Shown here: piece after piece, positions 12,092-23,940 of the stretch
Position numbering within the stretch: position 1 is the stretch's first letter
Layout: the number at the start of each line of letters is the position of its first letter
Assembly: GCA_023014335.1 (NCBI GenBank)
Contig: JAECYW010000034.1
Span: 124,001 to 188,000, forward strand
From: Galerina marginata
Lineage: Eukaryota; Basidiomycota; Agaricomycetes; Agaricales; Galerinaceae
Direction of reading: 5' to 3'
DNA length: 64,000 nt
Program-made: the position numbers and the translations under genes
The notes under the pieces: model-generated
The model's database searches: none
The model's input: only the letters and a program-made list of their open reading frames with translations
Told to the model about the DNA's origin: nothing

Positions 12092-13425
12092 ATGAAGCGG
12101 TCATTGAAGCCATTCCACATCGATGAGGCCATACTGATCGCTGGATGGTGCAGCGCTGTTCTCTGGGGTCAGTCCGCAGTCGAAATCACTTGCGCGAAAT
12201 GAATGCTAACGAGGGTGCGACATTGCCTAGGGATGTATACGATGCTCCTGGGGCTCTACTTCATTCTTCTGCGTCTTAAGGCAAGAACCAATAAATCCAG
12301 CTTCAACTTCAAACCTACAACTACCGCCGTATTGATAACGTCAGCTTATTTCCATCTGTTGCGCCCAGTAAACGAAAATTAAATCATGGCATATGTTCCT
12401 TCAGGTACTTGTTGGCGACTATCCATATCGCGTTCATGCTCTATGAGCTTATTATCGGATTCACGCGAACATCAACCGATGCACAAGAGCAATTATACTT
12501 TACATATGGAACACCACAAGCCATAGCCATGGTAAAGAATTTGATTTACGTTGCTGTAGTATGTTTCCTTCTCTGGACCGGTTTTTTCTAGTTGTTGGCC
12601 ATCAAATTGACGAGTAATTCTAGGGAGCAATAGGAGATTGCATTGTCCTTTGGCGTTTGTTTATAATATGGAACGGGAACTATTGGGTATCGGGATTTTC
12701 TGGAATTGTCATTGCCGCAACTTTTGGTGATTCAATAAATTTTCAAACCAACTCCTAAATACTCATCGACCTATCCCAGTCACTGGCATCATTGGGTCAT
12801 GTGCGTATGTTCTCCCAACGAACTCGGGTTTAATTTCAACAAAAACGGCTGTTCGCTTTATTGCGGTCTCGATAACATTATCCCTCGCTTGCAACGTCTT
12901 ATTGACAGGATTAATTTCGGGTAAAATCATGTACGAAAGCGACTTTCTTCTCATCGACCTAATATCTAACAAAGATGGGACCACAGATATGAGCAATGGC
13001 GACTCAACCACTTGCTTGGGAAAAGAGGTCCTTACCTTCGGGTCGTCGTGATTATCATTGAATCAGCAGCTGTCATAACCGTTGCCAGAGTCTTTGAATT
13101 GGCATTGGGTGCACAAGGTACAACGAAAGGTGTCGATCCTAAGGGCAACAACTCCGTATATGTGGTAAACTTTTCCATGCCTCAGCTCTTAGTACGTGTT
13201 TCCCCATTACTCTCTGTTCAAACCTGTGCACTAATTCGATGATACGCAAAGGGTATTGTGCCATTGACCATTCTTATCTCAGTTTTGGCTGGCTTCACGA
13301 ATAACCAAACTACCAGAAACGAAGCAATAGAAGAGCAAAGTCAAGCAAGAAGCATTGCCGGAGGAATTATGTTCGCTCCTCCAACTACGACTCGATCAGA
13401 TTTACACTCGACCACGCTGGGATGA
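12092..13425 (+). CDS. Seven-transmembrane integral membrane protein
   Basis: Seven exons join in phase: 12092-12167, 12231-12357, 12405-12558, 12624-12726, 12780-12930, 12975-13191 and 13252-13425 (TGA), giving 333 aa. The helices are, in order: EAILIAGWCSAVLWGMYTML; the segment TAVLITSAYFHLYLLATIHI; the segment around IGDCIVLWRLFIIWNGNYWV; the FSGIVIAATF segment; VRFIAVSITLSLACNVLLTG; YLRVVVIIIESAAVITVARV; and LLGIVPLTILISVLAG. 'DCxxLWRxxIxW' and 'RVVVIIIESAAV' are hallmarks of the Agaricomycete seven-TM group also seen at 5126-6367, but the two genes are only distant relatives. The loop after helix 5 is short and basic (RYEQWRLNHL), and the C-terminal tail is polar. Its function is unknown; a receptor-like role would be an inference from topology. 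Confidence 0.8.
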
Positions 13426-15700
13426 CAGAGTACTCAAAGGTAGAGGGTAACAATGGAAAGTCAATAGACCGTAAACCGTGTACATTATGGAATTGAATAC
13501 ATTATGATAGTAGATTTGTATTGATGAGGGCAAAACAGGATTGCAAGACGATATGATATCCAGTCATCATAGGCGCCCTAGCACTATGTTATGTATAGCA
13601 ATGAAAGACGCCCCCCCTCTCGCACATATAATATTAATTCGAGCAGGCGAGATTATCGGACAGATGGCAGTCGGTGTTTCCTAATAACTTGCCCATTGTC
13701 GGAGGACGGCCAATATGCATGCCAAGATCCAGATATCTCTGCCAGTCTGGGTTCCGACATCACAGGCTGGGTTCCCTCATCAGCGCACGTAATTGATCGA
13801 AGGTTTTTCCTTTCCTCCGAGTTGATACCGACCCAGATATAACGTCTCTTCAAGTGTGTGTACGAATGTCTTATGACCGCAACCCAAGGACTCGGCGATT
13901 CATCAGATGCGCTGAGTAGTTATCTAAACTACCGGGTGCCTAGTTGATCAGTGTAATTTTAGATGGTTTTACGACATGGACCTCGAATACCGACGAGCGC
14001 TCTGGGTCTCCATTGGATAATCGCAGAGGCAAGCAGTGTACACGCAATTCTCCCTCGACTTTCATTGGGAATTATCCACCGGATTATAAATACAAGGCAG
14101 GAATTCTAGAAATGTCTCAAGGATTGAACGTAAGGAAGACGGGAACCATTACCATAAATTCTGTTCCACTCAGTTCTAGAATAGACGCCAGTAGCAGGAC
14201 CGGCAGATGCACTCTATCGTCTACGTATGCGCATATGGATCAAGGAAGCAAACACATCCGTCCCTTAGTCCTTAACGGTGAAGTTAACCGAATTGAAGCA
14301 AACTCCACTCTCGGGGAAGTCAATTACGAATGCGTAGGAGGAATTAATTTTATAAATTTGTACTGTGAGTGATTTGGGTGGATGGTAATATGGAGTGACG
14401 TTCTGATCGCCATCGTCGCAATGTGCATAAGCGCGTGAACGCCTTCCTAATATAGAGAAGGACCCCAGGAATTTGGCGGGACCCCACCGGTTTGCTCTGG
14501 ACCAGTGCAGGCACGAAATTCTCCGTTGAACCACCTTGCTATCTTCTTTCCAGACTACTTATGTTTTACGTTTACACCAGACGCGTCGTTCTTTCTTTGC
14601 CCTCAGGTCATATAGGTATTCACCCTTTCGTCTCACTTCACTCAGTCTCGACGGCTAAGCATTCCTATTATCCAACCCCAATCAGTCCTGAATGACAAGT
14701 ACGGAAGACCTTCGAGGGCCGAGGCGATTGACTGCCAAGTCATCCAACGAAGTCATATAATCATCGACGCCGACTTTGTACTTCCACACAGCATCACAAC
14801 CTTCGTCGCGTCATGCCCTTGCGTGCATTCTTCGCAGCTGACTCCTTGGCATTGTCACCCCGGACATTCACATTCACGGATGATACCCATTGTTGATGAA
14901 GGTGGTTTCTTACAGGTGCGTCAGCATATTCTGTCAGTAAAACTGTTTCTCACTGTCTCCCGTAGCATCGTTCATGCCAGCATGACTCTACGGGACATTG
15001 GACACGTCATCGATGCTCGAAAGCCAACCCTTTGCTATGGAAGATGCGCTCAACCTGAGCGTACCGATTCTAAACCACATGCCTATTCTGCACCCCGAAG
15101 CACGTTGTCTCCCTCACGAGCCCTGGACACAGTGCGTCGAGCGCATAGGCCATTCATTCTTCCGTTTAGGTTCGTCCTCTCTTTTGTGTATGCGCGTTTA
15201 TTTATAGTCCTGGTTATCGTGCCCTTTTTCAGTGCTGCTACTTATTCGCCAGCTCAGATCTCGACCGCCCAGCTGACGAACTTGCTCTGTTAGGCAGTAA
15301 CTCACACCTAGGCTCCATCGACAGGAAAAACCCAGCTTGCTGGAGATTGTTTTCCTAATTCCCAAGAAGCCCGAGCGACTTGCCTTGGGGGTTCTCGAAG
15401 TAGCCGTTTGAGCTGGATGCTATGGGGTTCGCTACATCATATTCGAGCTAAGAAGTAGCCCCCGTATCCTCTTGCTCGCGTTCTTCGCAACTAATTTCCT
15501 ATATTCGCCTCAAATGTTTAACAGTACCTAGTAACGACCTTGGGCTAGTCCCAGCAACACGACGTAGACAAAAACTCGAGTCAATGACGCTGCTTGGTCG
15601 CAGGTATGTTGATATTTTTTCCGGTAGAAACACTTACTCAGCCACCCATAGCGTCATCAGCGCTCATTTAACTCTGAGAAATCAGACGCGTAGTCGACTC
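13426..15700. other. No resolved gene, weak coding-like pieces
   Basis: A 142-codon plus-strand ORF (13944-14372) and a segment at about 15000-15175 (containing FAMEDALNLSVPILNHMP) look weakly coding. The latter ends at a possible GTTCGT donor. Neither can be joined to an upstream exon without a stop. They could be remnants or exons of an unrecognised gene. Confidence 0.3.
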
Positions 15701-15757
15701 TAGAATACAAATATTCAAGACTCTATACTCCGTTCGTCTTGCACACCGGTATTTCCC

Positions 15758-17356
15758 TCAATGGCGGACTTTCAAACGTTCCCGTGCGCATATATACACA
15801 CTACGACCCAGATTCAAGGCCGTGGAGAGTCCGGAGACGATTTCGCTGATGTGCAGAGGTGGCATGACGGCTGGTTCTGTTGAATTAGGGCGGCCGCTGA
15901 CACGATGTGACTTTTTCTCCAGTCCTGTACGCACAGTCGCTGACGCCAAATCGCATAGTGCCAAACATAGCGAGAAACAATGCCAATGGGCGTGAAGATG
16001 ATGATGATGCTTTCGCCGGTGTGAACATTGGAGACTGAGGAATATCTTGACCGTGTTAGGGTATGGTTTCGCGTAACGGTCTGATTCCACAATTGGAAGT
16101 CCCGATCCGTTGATTGACTGCCGTCCCTTTTAGAGATAACCCAAATCTTATGGGGACAAACAGATTAGACGACCGACCGATAGAGTCAGCAGTTGAAGGC
16201 CTATTAAAGGTAGAAATAAATGATCCTCTCAGTGCCATATTCTCCCGAAATGGATCGTTATCCGTAAAATATTTTGAAAGGCTGAAATAGAAACGGATTT
16301 CTTGTGCCAACATGCTTAGAGGAGCGAGGTACGCGTTCAAAAATTCGAATAGCGAGGGTGCTAGGTTAAAAATCATGCTAATATTCATGTACCAATTGGG
16401 AGTACCGTCGCGATAATCCAGGAAGCGGACCTCGCTCTTTCGATTAGTTGCTGAGGAGACGGAGCAATTCGAGGAATAGGAATGGACCAACCAACACCCA
16501 TACTCAGTTACACATTGGAAATTTTCGAAGGAGACATTTCGGAAATGGAGTGCCAAAGCCCTGTGTGCAACAGAGGATGATCAAACTGGGAATGAAACGA
16601 GATGGATTAGATTATCGCACAAGTTGTCCTGTACAAATTGCGATCGCATCTGGAGGGCGAGCGAAAGGGTAAAATTAGGGGGGACAGACCTTCGCTTTGG
16701 GTGGGGTAGAATTCTGGTTGTACCTTATGCGATCGTCACATGGATACATGAACGGAAATGAGTCGAAGGCAGTAACATTTAGAACAGTCGAAACGATAAC
16801 AACGAATAGGGACATACTCGAAGACTGGATATGAGGGGAAAGTATTTAGGACATCGTTTACTGGGATTACACTCAAGCTGTCCTCGCTCATGAAGCATGA
16901 AGGGTTATGACCCGAGTAGACGGCAGCCATGCACACGGAGAGGAAGACTTTCAACCATTTTTCGGGAGCAACACCAGACCCAAACCATGGAATGCCACGG
17001 ACAGGTGAAAGGTTTGCGATGGGGTATGTCCTGACTCTCCGTGAGGTGCTGCTTAGAGTACTCTGAGTAGCGAGGAACATGGATATACCCAAGATTGGTT
17101 GAACCAGCAATATGAATGAAGGATCGATGACCAGGACGATGGAGGAGATTGTATGGTTTGAAGGATGTTTATCTGATTCTAAGATAACCGAGGGACGAGG
17201 GTGGGAACATCTCTCGAGATCGGATCGGGCTCTCTGTACTGATCCTTTCCTCCGCTCCTTTGGATGACGCCCTTTTCTGACTTTGAGATTATGCAGGTAT
17301 TTACCCTTTTTTTTTCTTCCAGGGCCAAGTTGACATTCTAGCGGGAGGTAACTCAA
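15758..17356 (-). pseudogene. Minus-strand membrane-protein gene or its remnant
   Basis: Long open stretches on the minus strand look coding. 16736-17356 carries a hydrophobic segment (HTISSIVLVIDPSFILLVQP) and the GSGVAP region shared with the 10-11 kb fragment. 16056-16556 carries a short Cys-bearing region (FQCVTEYGCWLVHSYSSNC) and then NISMIFNLAPSLFEFLNAYL. 15814-16092 carries SIIIIFTPIGIVSRYVW. Intervening sequence includes stops and I could not assign all splice sites. It is either a multi-exon membrane protein or a decayed copy; family not recognised. Confidence 0.35.
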
Positions 17357-17893
17357 AGGTATTTATGAGGCCTAAGATATTTCCAAGGATCCATAATGTT
17401 TACATCCGTCAGAATCAAAGAATTACTGATGAATTATACTCCCAAGGGAGTTTTCATCTAATGCTAAATGCTAGGAGTCGGCTCACAGTTCACTCTGTGG
17501 CCGATTTATCAGCACCCATACCTCGTCTCGCCGGCGTATTTCATCTCACGCCTATTCCATATTTATCCATCCGTTAACCGTCAGTTCTACATTTAAACCA
17601 CTTCGCCTTCTGTTGATACTGATGGATGTTTCCCAGCTCCAGAAAAAGTCAGTTTTAGTTTAGCCAGCGAGTTGATCTTCATTTTCACCGAATGTGTAGG
17701 ATCGGGCTACACGAGCCACCCATTTAAAGGCACCTTTCCTCAGAGTCCGTTCACTAATTCCCATTAGAGCGATATTCAATATCAATTTGATGATACAAAT
17801 TCCTTCTTAATCCTCGTGCACTACACGTACTTTACCTGTGGTAGAACCAACTGACATGGTGTGCGATTGCTCACATGTCATAACTATCTGCCC

Positions 17894-17900
17894 TATATAA
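17894..17900 (+). promoter_or_regulatory. TATA box of the small secreted protein gene
   Basis: TATATAA lies 58 bp upstream of the ATG at 17958, a plausible spacing for a short 5'UTR in fungi. Confidence 0.5.
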
Positions 17901-17957
17901 GCTCATGATCCCCAACCTCGAAATGAGTAAGTTCGGCCCACTTGTTCGCAGGAAACT

Positions 17958-18253
17958 ATGCAAATCCCATACCTCCTCTTCTTCTCTCTCATTGGTGGAT
18001 GGCTCCCAATGCCCATGACGAATATAATGAAGGTAACCGCCCAATCCAGCGCCTGCACCATTCCGGCTCCGCCACGCACAGTCCCGGTGAGAAAGGATTC
18101 AAACTTCGTTCCCCCTTGTCAGTTCGATTATTGATACGTTTGCCACACAAGTTCTGTGTGACGTTCTGCTCGTCGTGCTGCGGTGCGATGCCGAGGCCCA
18201 CCTTCTGCAGTCCTACAGGCCAGACAGCTCAGTGTTTGGAGAACTGCCTCTAA
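17958..18253 (+). CDS. Small secreted cysteine-rich protein
   Basis: Two exons, 17958-18086 and 18152-18253 (TAA), are joined by a 65-nt intron (CCG|GTGAGA..CACAAG|TTC, phase 0), giving 76 aa. The N-terminus (MQIPYLLFFSLIGGWLPMP) is a signal peptide. The rest is a short Pro-rich linker and a compact Cys domain (FCVTFCSSCCGAMPRPTFCS, ending QCLENCL). There are eight Cys in the mature part, spaced C-x11-C-x3-C-x2-CC-x8-C-x8-C-x3-C. Even number, small size and secretion signal fit an extracellular disulphide-stabilised peptide. The single CC pair rules out the hydrophobin pattern, which has two. A clear TATA box lies upstream. The role is unknown; effector-like or antimicrobial functions are guesses from class. 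Confidence 0.75.
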
Positions 18254-19103
18254 GGTGGGACTCGTTACTTTTGTGAATCGGTCGAATTTCTTAACATTGC
18301 GAATTTGCAGGAAGGAAGATCTAGCAGAAGGGTTTTCACCTAAGTCCGAGTCAGAATGAATGTAAAATGTTTCCGTTTTACAGATGCAGCAATTCTCTCG
18401 TTTGGAAGCATACATTAATTACGTTCATAGTGCTTGTATGATTTCAAGGAGCGTTACCTACAGTCGGGATGGGTGCGGCGCCATTTTACACATAGTCATG
18501 CTCTTGGAGATGGCGAAATAAATATTTGATACACTCCTACGCCGAAAAAAATAATTTTAACGCGAATTTCAAGAATAAATACACCAACCATCACTAAATA
18601 TGGCAGGGTTAAGGAGAGGGATATGAGACTGCATGCAATCTTTTCTTCAGTGTAGCCACAGCCTCCTTTCCGCGCTGCCACGAATATAGAGGACGAAAGG
18701 GTTATATTAAAGTGATACTCAGTAGTTTGACGATAAGAAAAACTGGGCTCCTAGAGTAACCATTTACGTATCAGTCTGCGAGAAAAAGCTCCGCCCTCCG
18801 ACGATCAGATCCGCGCAGCGCCTGTCCTTATAGATGCACTCTATCACTTCTTTTTCCCCGTGCTCAAGCGCAGGCTCGAACTGTATCGTGAGGGTCAACG
18901 TAAAAACATTGTGTATGCGTGAGAGCCTGAAGGCTGTTTGAATCAGGATGCTGTGGGATTACGTTATTCCTCCGCATAAACCTCAAAGCTGTGACCGTGG
19001 ATTAACACAGCCTTGAGGCCTGAGGTCTCGCGTCTCTCCCAATTGAATTCGTTATCATACGTGCCCCCGTTGAACCTCCCCTGTACCTCTGGAAATCATT
19101 ACC
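18254..19103. other. Intergenic
   Basis: 3' flank of the cysteine-rich peptide gene and 5' flank of the next gene. No gene seen. Confidence 0.5.
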
Positions 19104-20860
19104 ATGACTAACCCCTCCCCCTCCGATCCCGTGCCCCAGAGAAAACAAACTAAGGACCTTGAAGCAAACATGGAACCTACCTTTCTTTCTGGGTATGATC
19201 GCTTTGCTGTGTTCCTCCTCTCGGACTTCTCTGATTATTATCTCAGAAGCAGCCAATCGCCAACGTCCGAGTCGTCGCCCGCTCGTTGGCAAGCAATTGG
19301 CGAAAAAAGGGTTAGAATCACGACATGGAGAGCCCTCAACACCGTGTTTCTACTTGGAGTCGGCATTGGAAAAGCGGTTTCAGCATACGGGGGTGGTTCG
19401 ACAGTCCCGACCACTCTCGATTTCATTGGTGGTGCTGTATGGGCTTTGACATGCGTTGTTCAAGACCCTTTCAACCTCGTATACCCTAATATGGCCTTGA
19501 CAGATCAAGTTGGGCTTCTGTATTGGAAAATGAATGCCCGCAGATATGGCCGTGGATGTTTCAATATGAAATTTTAACCACTGCAGGGCTTCTCACATTG
19601 AGAAAGGGTTTCCTTGGTTTGCTTATCCTATTCATGGCGTTGGTAGGTTTTTTTCAGTGTGAGCCTTAACACGCATGTTTTATTGTCATTTCAAAACCAA
19701 CTCAATAACAGTAGCCTCCAGTGGGTACGGGAGTAACCCTGCCCTTTTTGGTGCCATGTTTGTTCCGTTTTTTGGGGCAACAACATACCTTCTTTGGAAA
19801 ACCCGTAACTGGATTTCACGTATAAATCGATCAAGGCGGCCACATTGGAGACTACCGTGTTTACCCCTATCTTCGGATTGGAATTTGAACAACATCTTGG
19901 GGAGCTTCCTATTGCAAGCTACTTGGGTGCTATGGTGAGATAATTGTTCAAATCTGTGAATATATGGCTAGCTGACAATTAGCAAGCTTTTGGGTTGTGT
20001 GGGTTGTGTGGACCTTTGGAATTTTGCACAGCGATAAAGTCTTGTCTAGGGGCTTCAAGGTCTCTACAATAAACCCAGTCGCATACGCAGGCGGAACGCT
20101 TCTCACTATTGCTGCTCTTGGAATTGTGACACATCTGCTGTTTGGTTTCCTTCGCATGGCAGTTCGATTGTTAGGAACTTTGATACACACACATCGACGC
20201 CGTCCGCAGGAACGTCAGGCTGAACTGCCGCTCTTTGTCATCCATGAGGCGCAGACTCCAGCTCGTCTTCCCCCTATCGCCCAGGAAGCTGCTTGTCCAC
20301 CGGTTGATTTACCCAATCCTCCGCACGTTCTCCATATGGACGTCAACGAAACCGCACTGTGTTCCTCATCACCTACCACTACAGGTGATGCCCAGAACCC
20401 CATTGTTGAAATCCAAGCTATCGGGGAACCCACCCCATCTGCCTCGGTGTCTTGTTCCCCACACAGAGATAAAGGCAAAGGGAAGGCTTTAGGGCCACAC
20501 TCTACCGAGGTTACTGACCTGGGGAACTCAATCCCCGCTTCCATTGATGACCTTCGTGTAGAGATTGCCTCCATCACAGCTCTATTTCGACGGAAAATAG
20601 CCGACCTTGAACACTGCATTGACGCGCTGAGCGAAAAAGGCATCGTTACCCCAACAACCCAGACATGGGAACGAGAAATAGGCGCTCTACCCGCTAGCCC
20701 CCACTCCCTCTCCTGTGACACAATCAGCACCATATCAGATGCGGCAGTCTGTGAACCCACCTTAAAACGAGGTAGCCACCATGCCTTGTCCTCTATAGAG
20801 CTTACCATACCTCCTGCCACGGTCGAGGTAAATGCGGTGGAAAGCAGTCGAGCAGTCTAG
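19104..20860 (+). CDS. Multi-pass membrane protein with long cytosolic tail, possibly frameshifted
   Basis: The start ATG at 19104 sits in a good context (accATGa). Exons: 19104-19192, 19247-19478, 19544-19658, 19712-19926 and 19983-20860 (TAG). Hydrophobic segments include NTVFLLGVGIGKAVSAYG, LTLRKGFLGLLILFMALV, ALFGAMFVPFFGATTYLLW, FWVVWVVWTFGIL and TIAALGIVTHLLFGFL. After these comes a polar tail of about 225 residues with a predicted helix (IASITALFRRKIADLEHCID). Within the fourth exon the frame changes. Up to about 19820 it reads LLWKTRNWIS; from about 19820 a -1 frame reads SIKAATLETTVFTPIFGLEF. The only intron that would reconcile them (19762-19835) has a poor GTTCCG donor and removes a helix. 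So either there is a single-base indel (pseudogene or assembly error) or an unusual intron. Family not recognised. Confidence 0.6.
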
Positions 20861-21229
20861 CCCTGTTTTTCCCGTGAGTTTGCAGCCTTCTTTTTTTAAA
20901 TTTTAATTCCTTTACATATGCATTGCTACGAACTATAAAGTTTGGACGAGTTCGGAGCGCCACTGTGGCAAATTTGAACGAGGATACCAGGAACCACTTG
21001 TTGTCTTTTCCGCGATTAGCCCGAGAATTCCGTACACATAACTTTTGAGAATATCCCGGTGACGCTGTCCGTCGCCTTAGGCGCCGTCGAATCGGAGCAG
21101 GTGATTTGGGAGCAGGTCCAAGCAGGAATTTGAGCCTAGGCGCTCCGGGGCAGTTTCAGTTTGCGGGGTCCACAGTTGATGCAAGATGAAGGAGACGTCA
21201 TAACTGGTTAAAGGCGCTATGAAACTAAC

Positions 21230-21590
21230 GACCTTGAAACCCTCATGACAATGACAGGAATGCAAGAAAAGGAAAACTTAGTTTATTACACAGATAGCTA
21301 CTGAGTACTGAACGCGTACTGATTGAACAGCAATTAGAAATGACTACAGCAGTCATTGGGGCATAAGAAATTGAGAGAAATTCGTTAGCGGTCAAAGAAC
21401 CACCGCGACACCGCTCCTCATACGACCAAGACAAAAAAGTATAGACTGGCCGCGCATAATGGTTGCACAGGTAGAATCCGCAACAAGGTGTTGACAAGGC
21501 CAGCACATACATAAGGATATAGAAAGCTGAATAAACGAAAGAATGTACAGTGAGCATAAGAAGGCGAAGGGATAATGTCCGAGTTCAACA
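21230..21590 (-). repeat. Decayed membrane-gene fragment, copy 1 of 4
   Basis: The minus strand aligns with 42740-42990, 43545-43700 and 57230-57600. Shared words on the plus strand include ataagaaggcgaa, a motif like gcccgcataatggttgcaYaggt, and ttagcggt.gaaccac. Translated, the best copy (57 kb) reads HWLFVILCASYIFLAFDILI then LVVNSTYAIIMGGPGYIF. This copy has stops and frame changes. It is a remnant of a membrane-protein gene family. Confidence 0.5.
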
Positions 21591-21780
21591 AAAACTGGTT
21601 CCAGAAGGACGGCACTCAGTCTTTCGGGTGACAAACAGAAATGACAGCAAGAGCGAGGGCGGAGAAAGTATAAGACGATTCAGCCGCAGAACTTGGACCA
21701 GCGACCAAAGAAGGTGGTCAATGAGTGAATTTCGGAGTGCGCGCTCATCACAGCTCGAGCAAAAAAATCCGGGCACTGGA

Positions 21781-23636
21781 AAATTTGCGTGGCAGCTTGC
21801 GTGCTTGCGCAGACTCGCGCAAGTGTTGCGCAAATTTTTCCAGGCGTTAGCGCAGACCTGCGCAAGTTCGAGTAGCACCTAGCGCTGACGCAGCCTGGCG
21901 GAAATTGACATTTGGTGAATGAATGGGCTGACAAACTCAATAAGAGTTTCTTCAATAATTCCCAAGTTCGACTCCTTCCTTTACCATGTATCACGATCTT
22001 GGCTTCTGTGAACTCCTCCGGCCTCGACTCTTTCCCGCCTCGACTGTGTCCTAATGATGTCTCACTTTCCTTCTAGCCGACAGTCAGCGAGCACAACGGC
22101 GGATACTGGGTAGCTAGGTACGTCTACAAGGCATGTCTCTCAGACTCGATTCTTACTACAGTCCATAGATACCCTTCCACCACCTTCAAGGCACATTCTC
22201 CGCGCCCACTGCATCTACTAAACTACAAGGTATGTTATTTGACTTTAGCTCACTTTCTCTCTGTTGAGTGTGTGTTTTAAAAAATGGATTACTAGTAGTG
22301 GCGGTAGTCGTTTAACAGCTTGGGACAAAATTCGTGAACTGGGGGGTAGGTTTTTTTCTTTTTAGCGACCCCCTGAACAGCTTGCAGATTGTTCGCAGTC
22401 GGAGTTGTGATATTATGTCTTCTTTGAATCAACCCAGCACCAATGATTGAACAAACGGCTTATGTGGGTAGGTTCACTATTTTCGCAATACGCCAGGCCA
22501 CGACTAGAAGTTAGACAACTGTGAAGCAAGTTAACGCTCAAAAATTAACTCGATTACATTTTGTGCTTTGAACATATCCGCATTGGTCTTTCTGTAGTAA
22601 AGAAGTTAACTCGTTCCCGCTTCACACCGGGACCACGTATTACTTGAGCACTCTTGCTTAAGAATGCACGTGTGAACTCACTTTATGCTTGCCGGGAAAA
22701 TGCTCGCTCTAGAATTCGCGTCGATGAAGCAGGTTGATCATGTTGCGCAGGCTTTGAGTGCACCTGCGCAGGCCTTGAGTGCACTTGCGCAAGCCTTGAG
22801 TGCACTTGCGCAAGCCTTGAGTGCACTTGCGCAGGCCTTGCGCATGGTTCAAGCGCACTTGCGCAAACTGGGAACGAGAGTTGCACATACTTGAGCTGTC
22901 GGAAAATAATTTCATAGATAGTGACCTATATGAGCATTTATTGAACTTGGTATGATAATTTTATCTCAGAAGACGGCTGTTCACAAACAGAAAAGGGCGT
23001 CTCCGGGCGACCCATCGGGGATTCATTTTGATACCCAACTACCGACCAAATGCTTTAGAAATCATTCATTTTGTTGTTTAACGTGTTGAGAATAATTTTA
23101 TGCTATATGGTCTACAAATACTAACAACTTTCTTTCTGAAATTCTATCTCAGAAGGGCTGCTGCCGTTTCTGCGCAATATTCTTTGAGTACGACGGCAGG
23201 AGTAAGTCGTGGGAAACAACATAATTTTGACAGCCAACCAGCGCGGAAGCTGGTATTACCACTTTCAATGCAATCCGACGGTCATAATTTTTGGTATATG
23301 ATATTGCACAGATATATACTACACGTATAGCAAGTTTTATATAATACTGGTCCACGGGAAGGGAGCTACGATACAAATTAGCTTAAAGTCACACGCTGCA
23401 ACGCTTTTGCCAGGCGTGATATTGTGGCAAAACGGTTGCAGTGACCATGAGGACACACTTAGCCAATCTACGACAAAGACATAATAAGTAAATATAAGGT
23501 AGAATACGACGAAATTTAGTTAGAATGTGCAGATCTGCAAAGTGTGAGAAGTTGCGCTAGCGCAGGCTTGCGCTGACTTGCGCATAAAAGGGCTTGCGCA
23601 AGTCATGCGCAAGCACGCAAGCTGCCACGCAAATTT
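21781..23636. mobile_element. Candidate non-autonomous element bounded by a 31-bp inverted repeat
   Basis: 21781-21811 is exactly the reverse complement of 23606-23636 (31 of 31 bases), and similarity continues imperfectly inward (TTGCGCAAG). The span of about 1.86 kb encodes no plausible protein and holds a 21-bp tandem array with the same TTGCGCA core. I could not see a clear target-site duplication. It fits a MITE-like or other non-autonomous DNA element, but an isolated inverted repeat of a GC-rich motif is also possible. Confidence 0.5.
22744..22866. repeat. 21-bp tandem repeat (TGCGCAGGCCTTGAGTGCAC-type)
   Basis: Four consecutive 21-bp units (22744-22764, 22765-22785, 22786-22806, 22807-22827) differ by one or two bases, followed by a degenerate part to about 22866. 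The unit contains the palindrome TGCGCA. It is open in several frames only because the unit length is a multiple of three. Confidence 0.85.
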
Positions 23637-23940
23637 CCCTTGGCCCAAAAAATCCAATAGAAGGGACGACCAGCTGTGGAAATCGTCACGGACGGTGTCA
23701 TTTACCCAAATGAAGCAGCTTAGACATACTTCCAATTCGACCAAGACACGCGTCGTGGACCCATGCGGAGAGATTCAGCCAGGAGTAATAGAAAGAAAGC
23801 ACGTAAAATCAAAATATGAGACGACACATTTCTGCGAGGTACAGATCTTGCCATAAGATCGGATCCGAACGATGACTCGGTGTGCGGATTTCATTGTGCT
23901 GAACGCATGCTTCAGTGCTAAGGGTGAACTACAAATTTTT
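22870..23940. other. Non-coding, includes right end of the inverted repeat
   Basis: No gene seen. 23540-23640 is rich in TTGCGC/GCGCAA words. From about 23830 the sequence becomes similar to 43080-43150 and 43715-43780, the leader of the repeated intron-bearing unit. Confidence 0.45.

Noticed and set aside
17958..18253. Hydrophobin
   Set aside because: Eight Cys are present but only one adjacent CC pair; hydrophobins have two.
20215..20820. 201-codon minus-strand ORF
   Set aside because: Antisense to the last exon of the membrane gene at 19104-20860, whose plus-strand frame is longer and continues a spliced model.
22685..22894. Alanine/leucine repeat protein on the plus strand
   Set aside because: The ORF is created by a 21-bp tandem repeat that is open on both strands; no promoter, splice or flank conservation.
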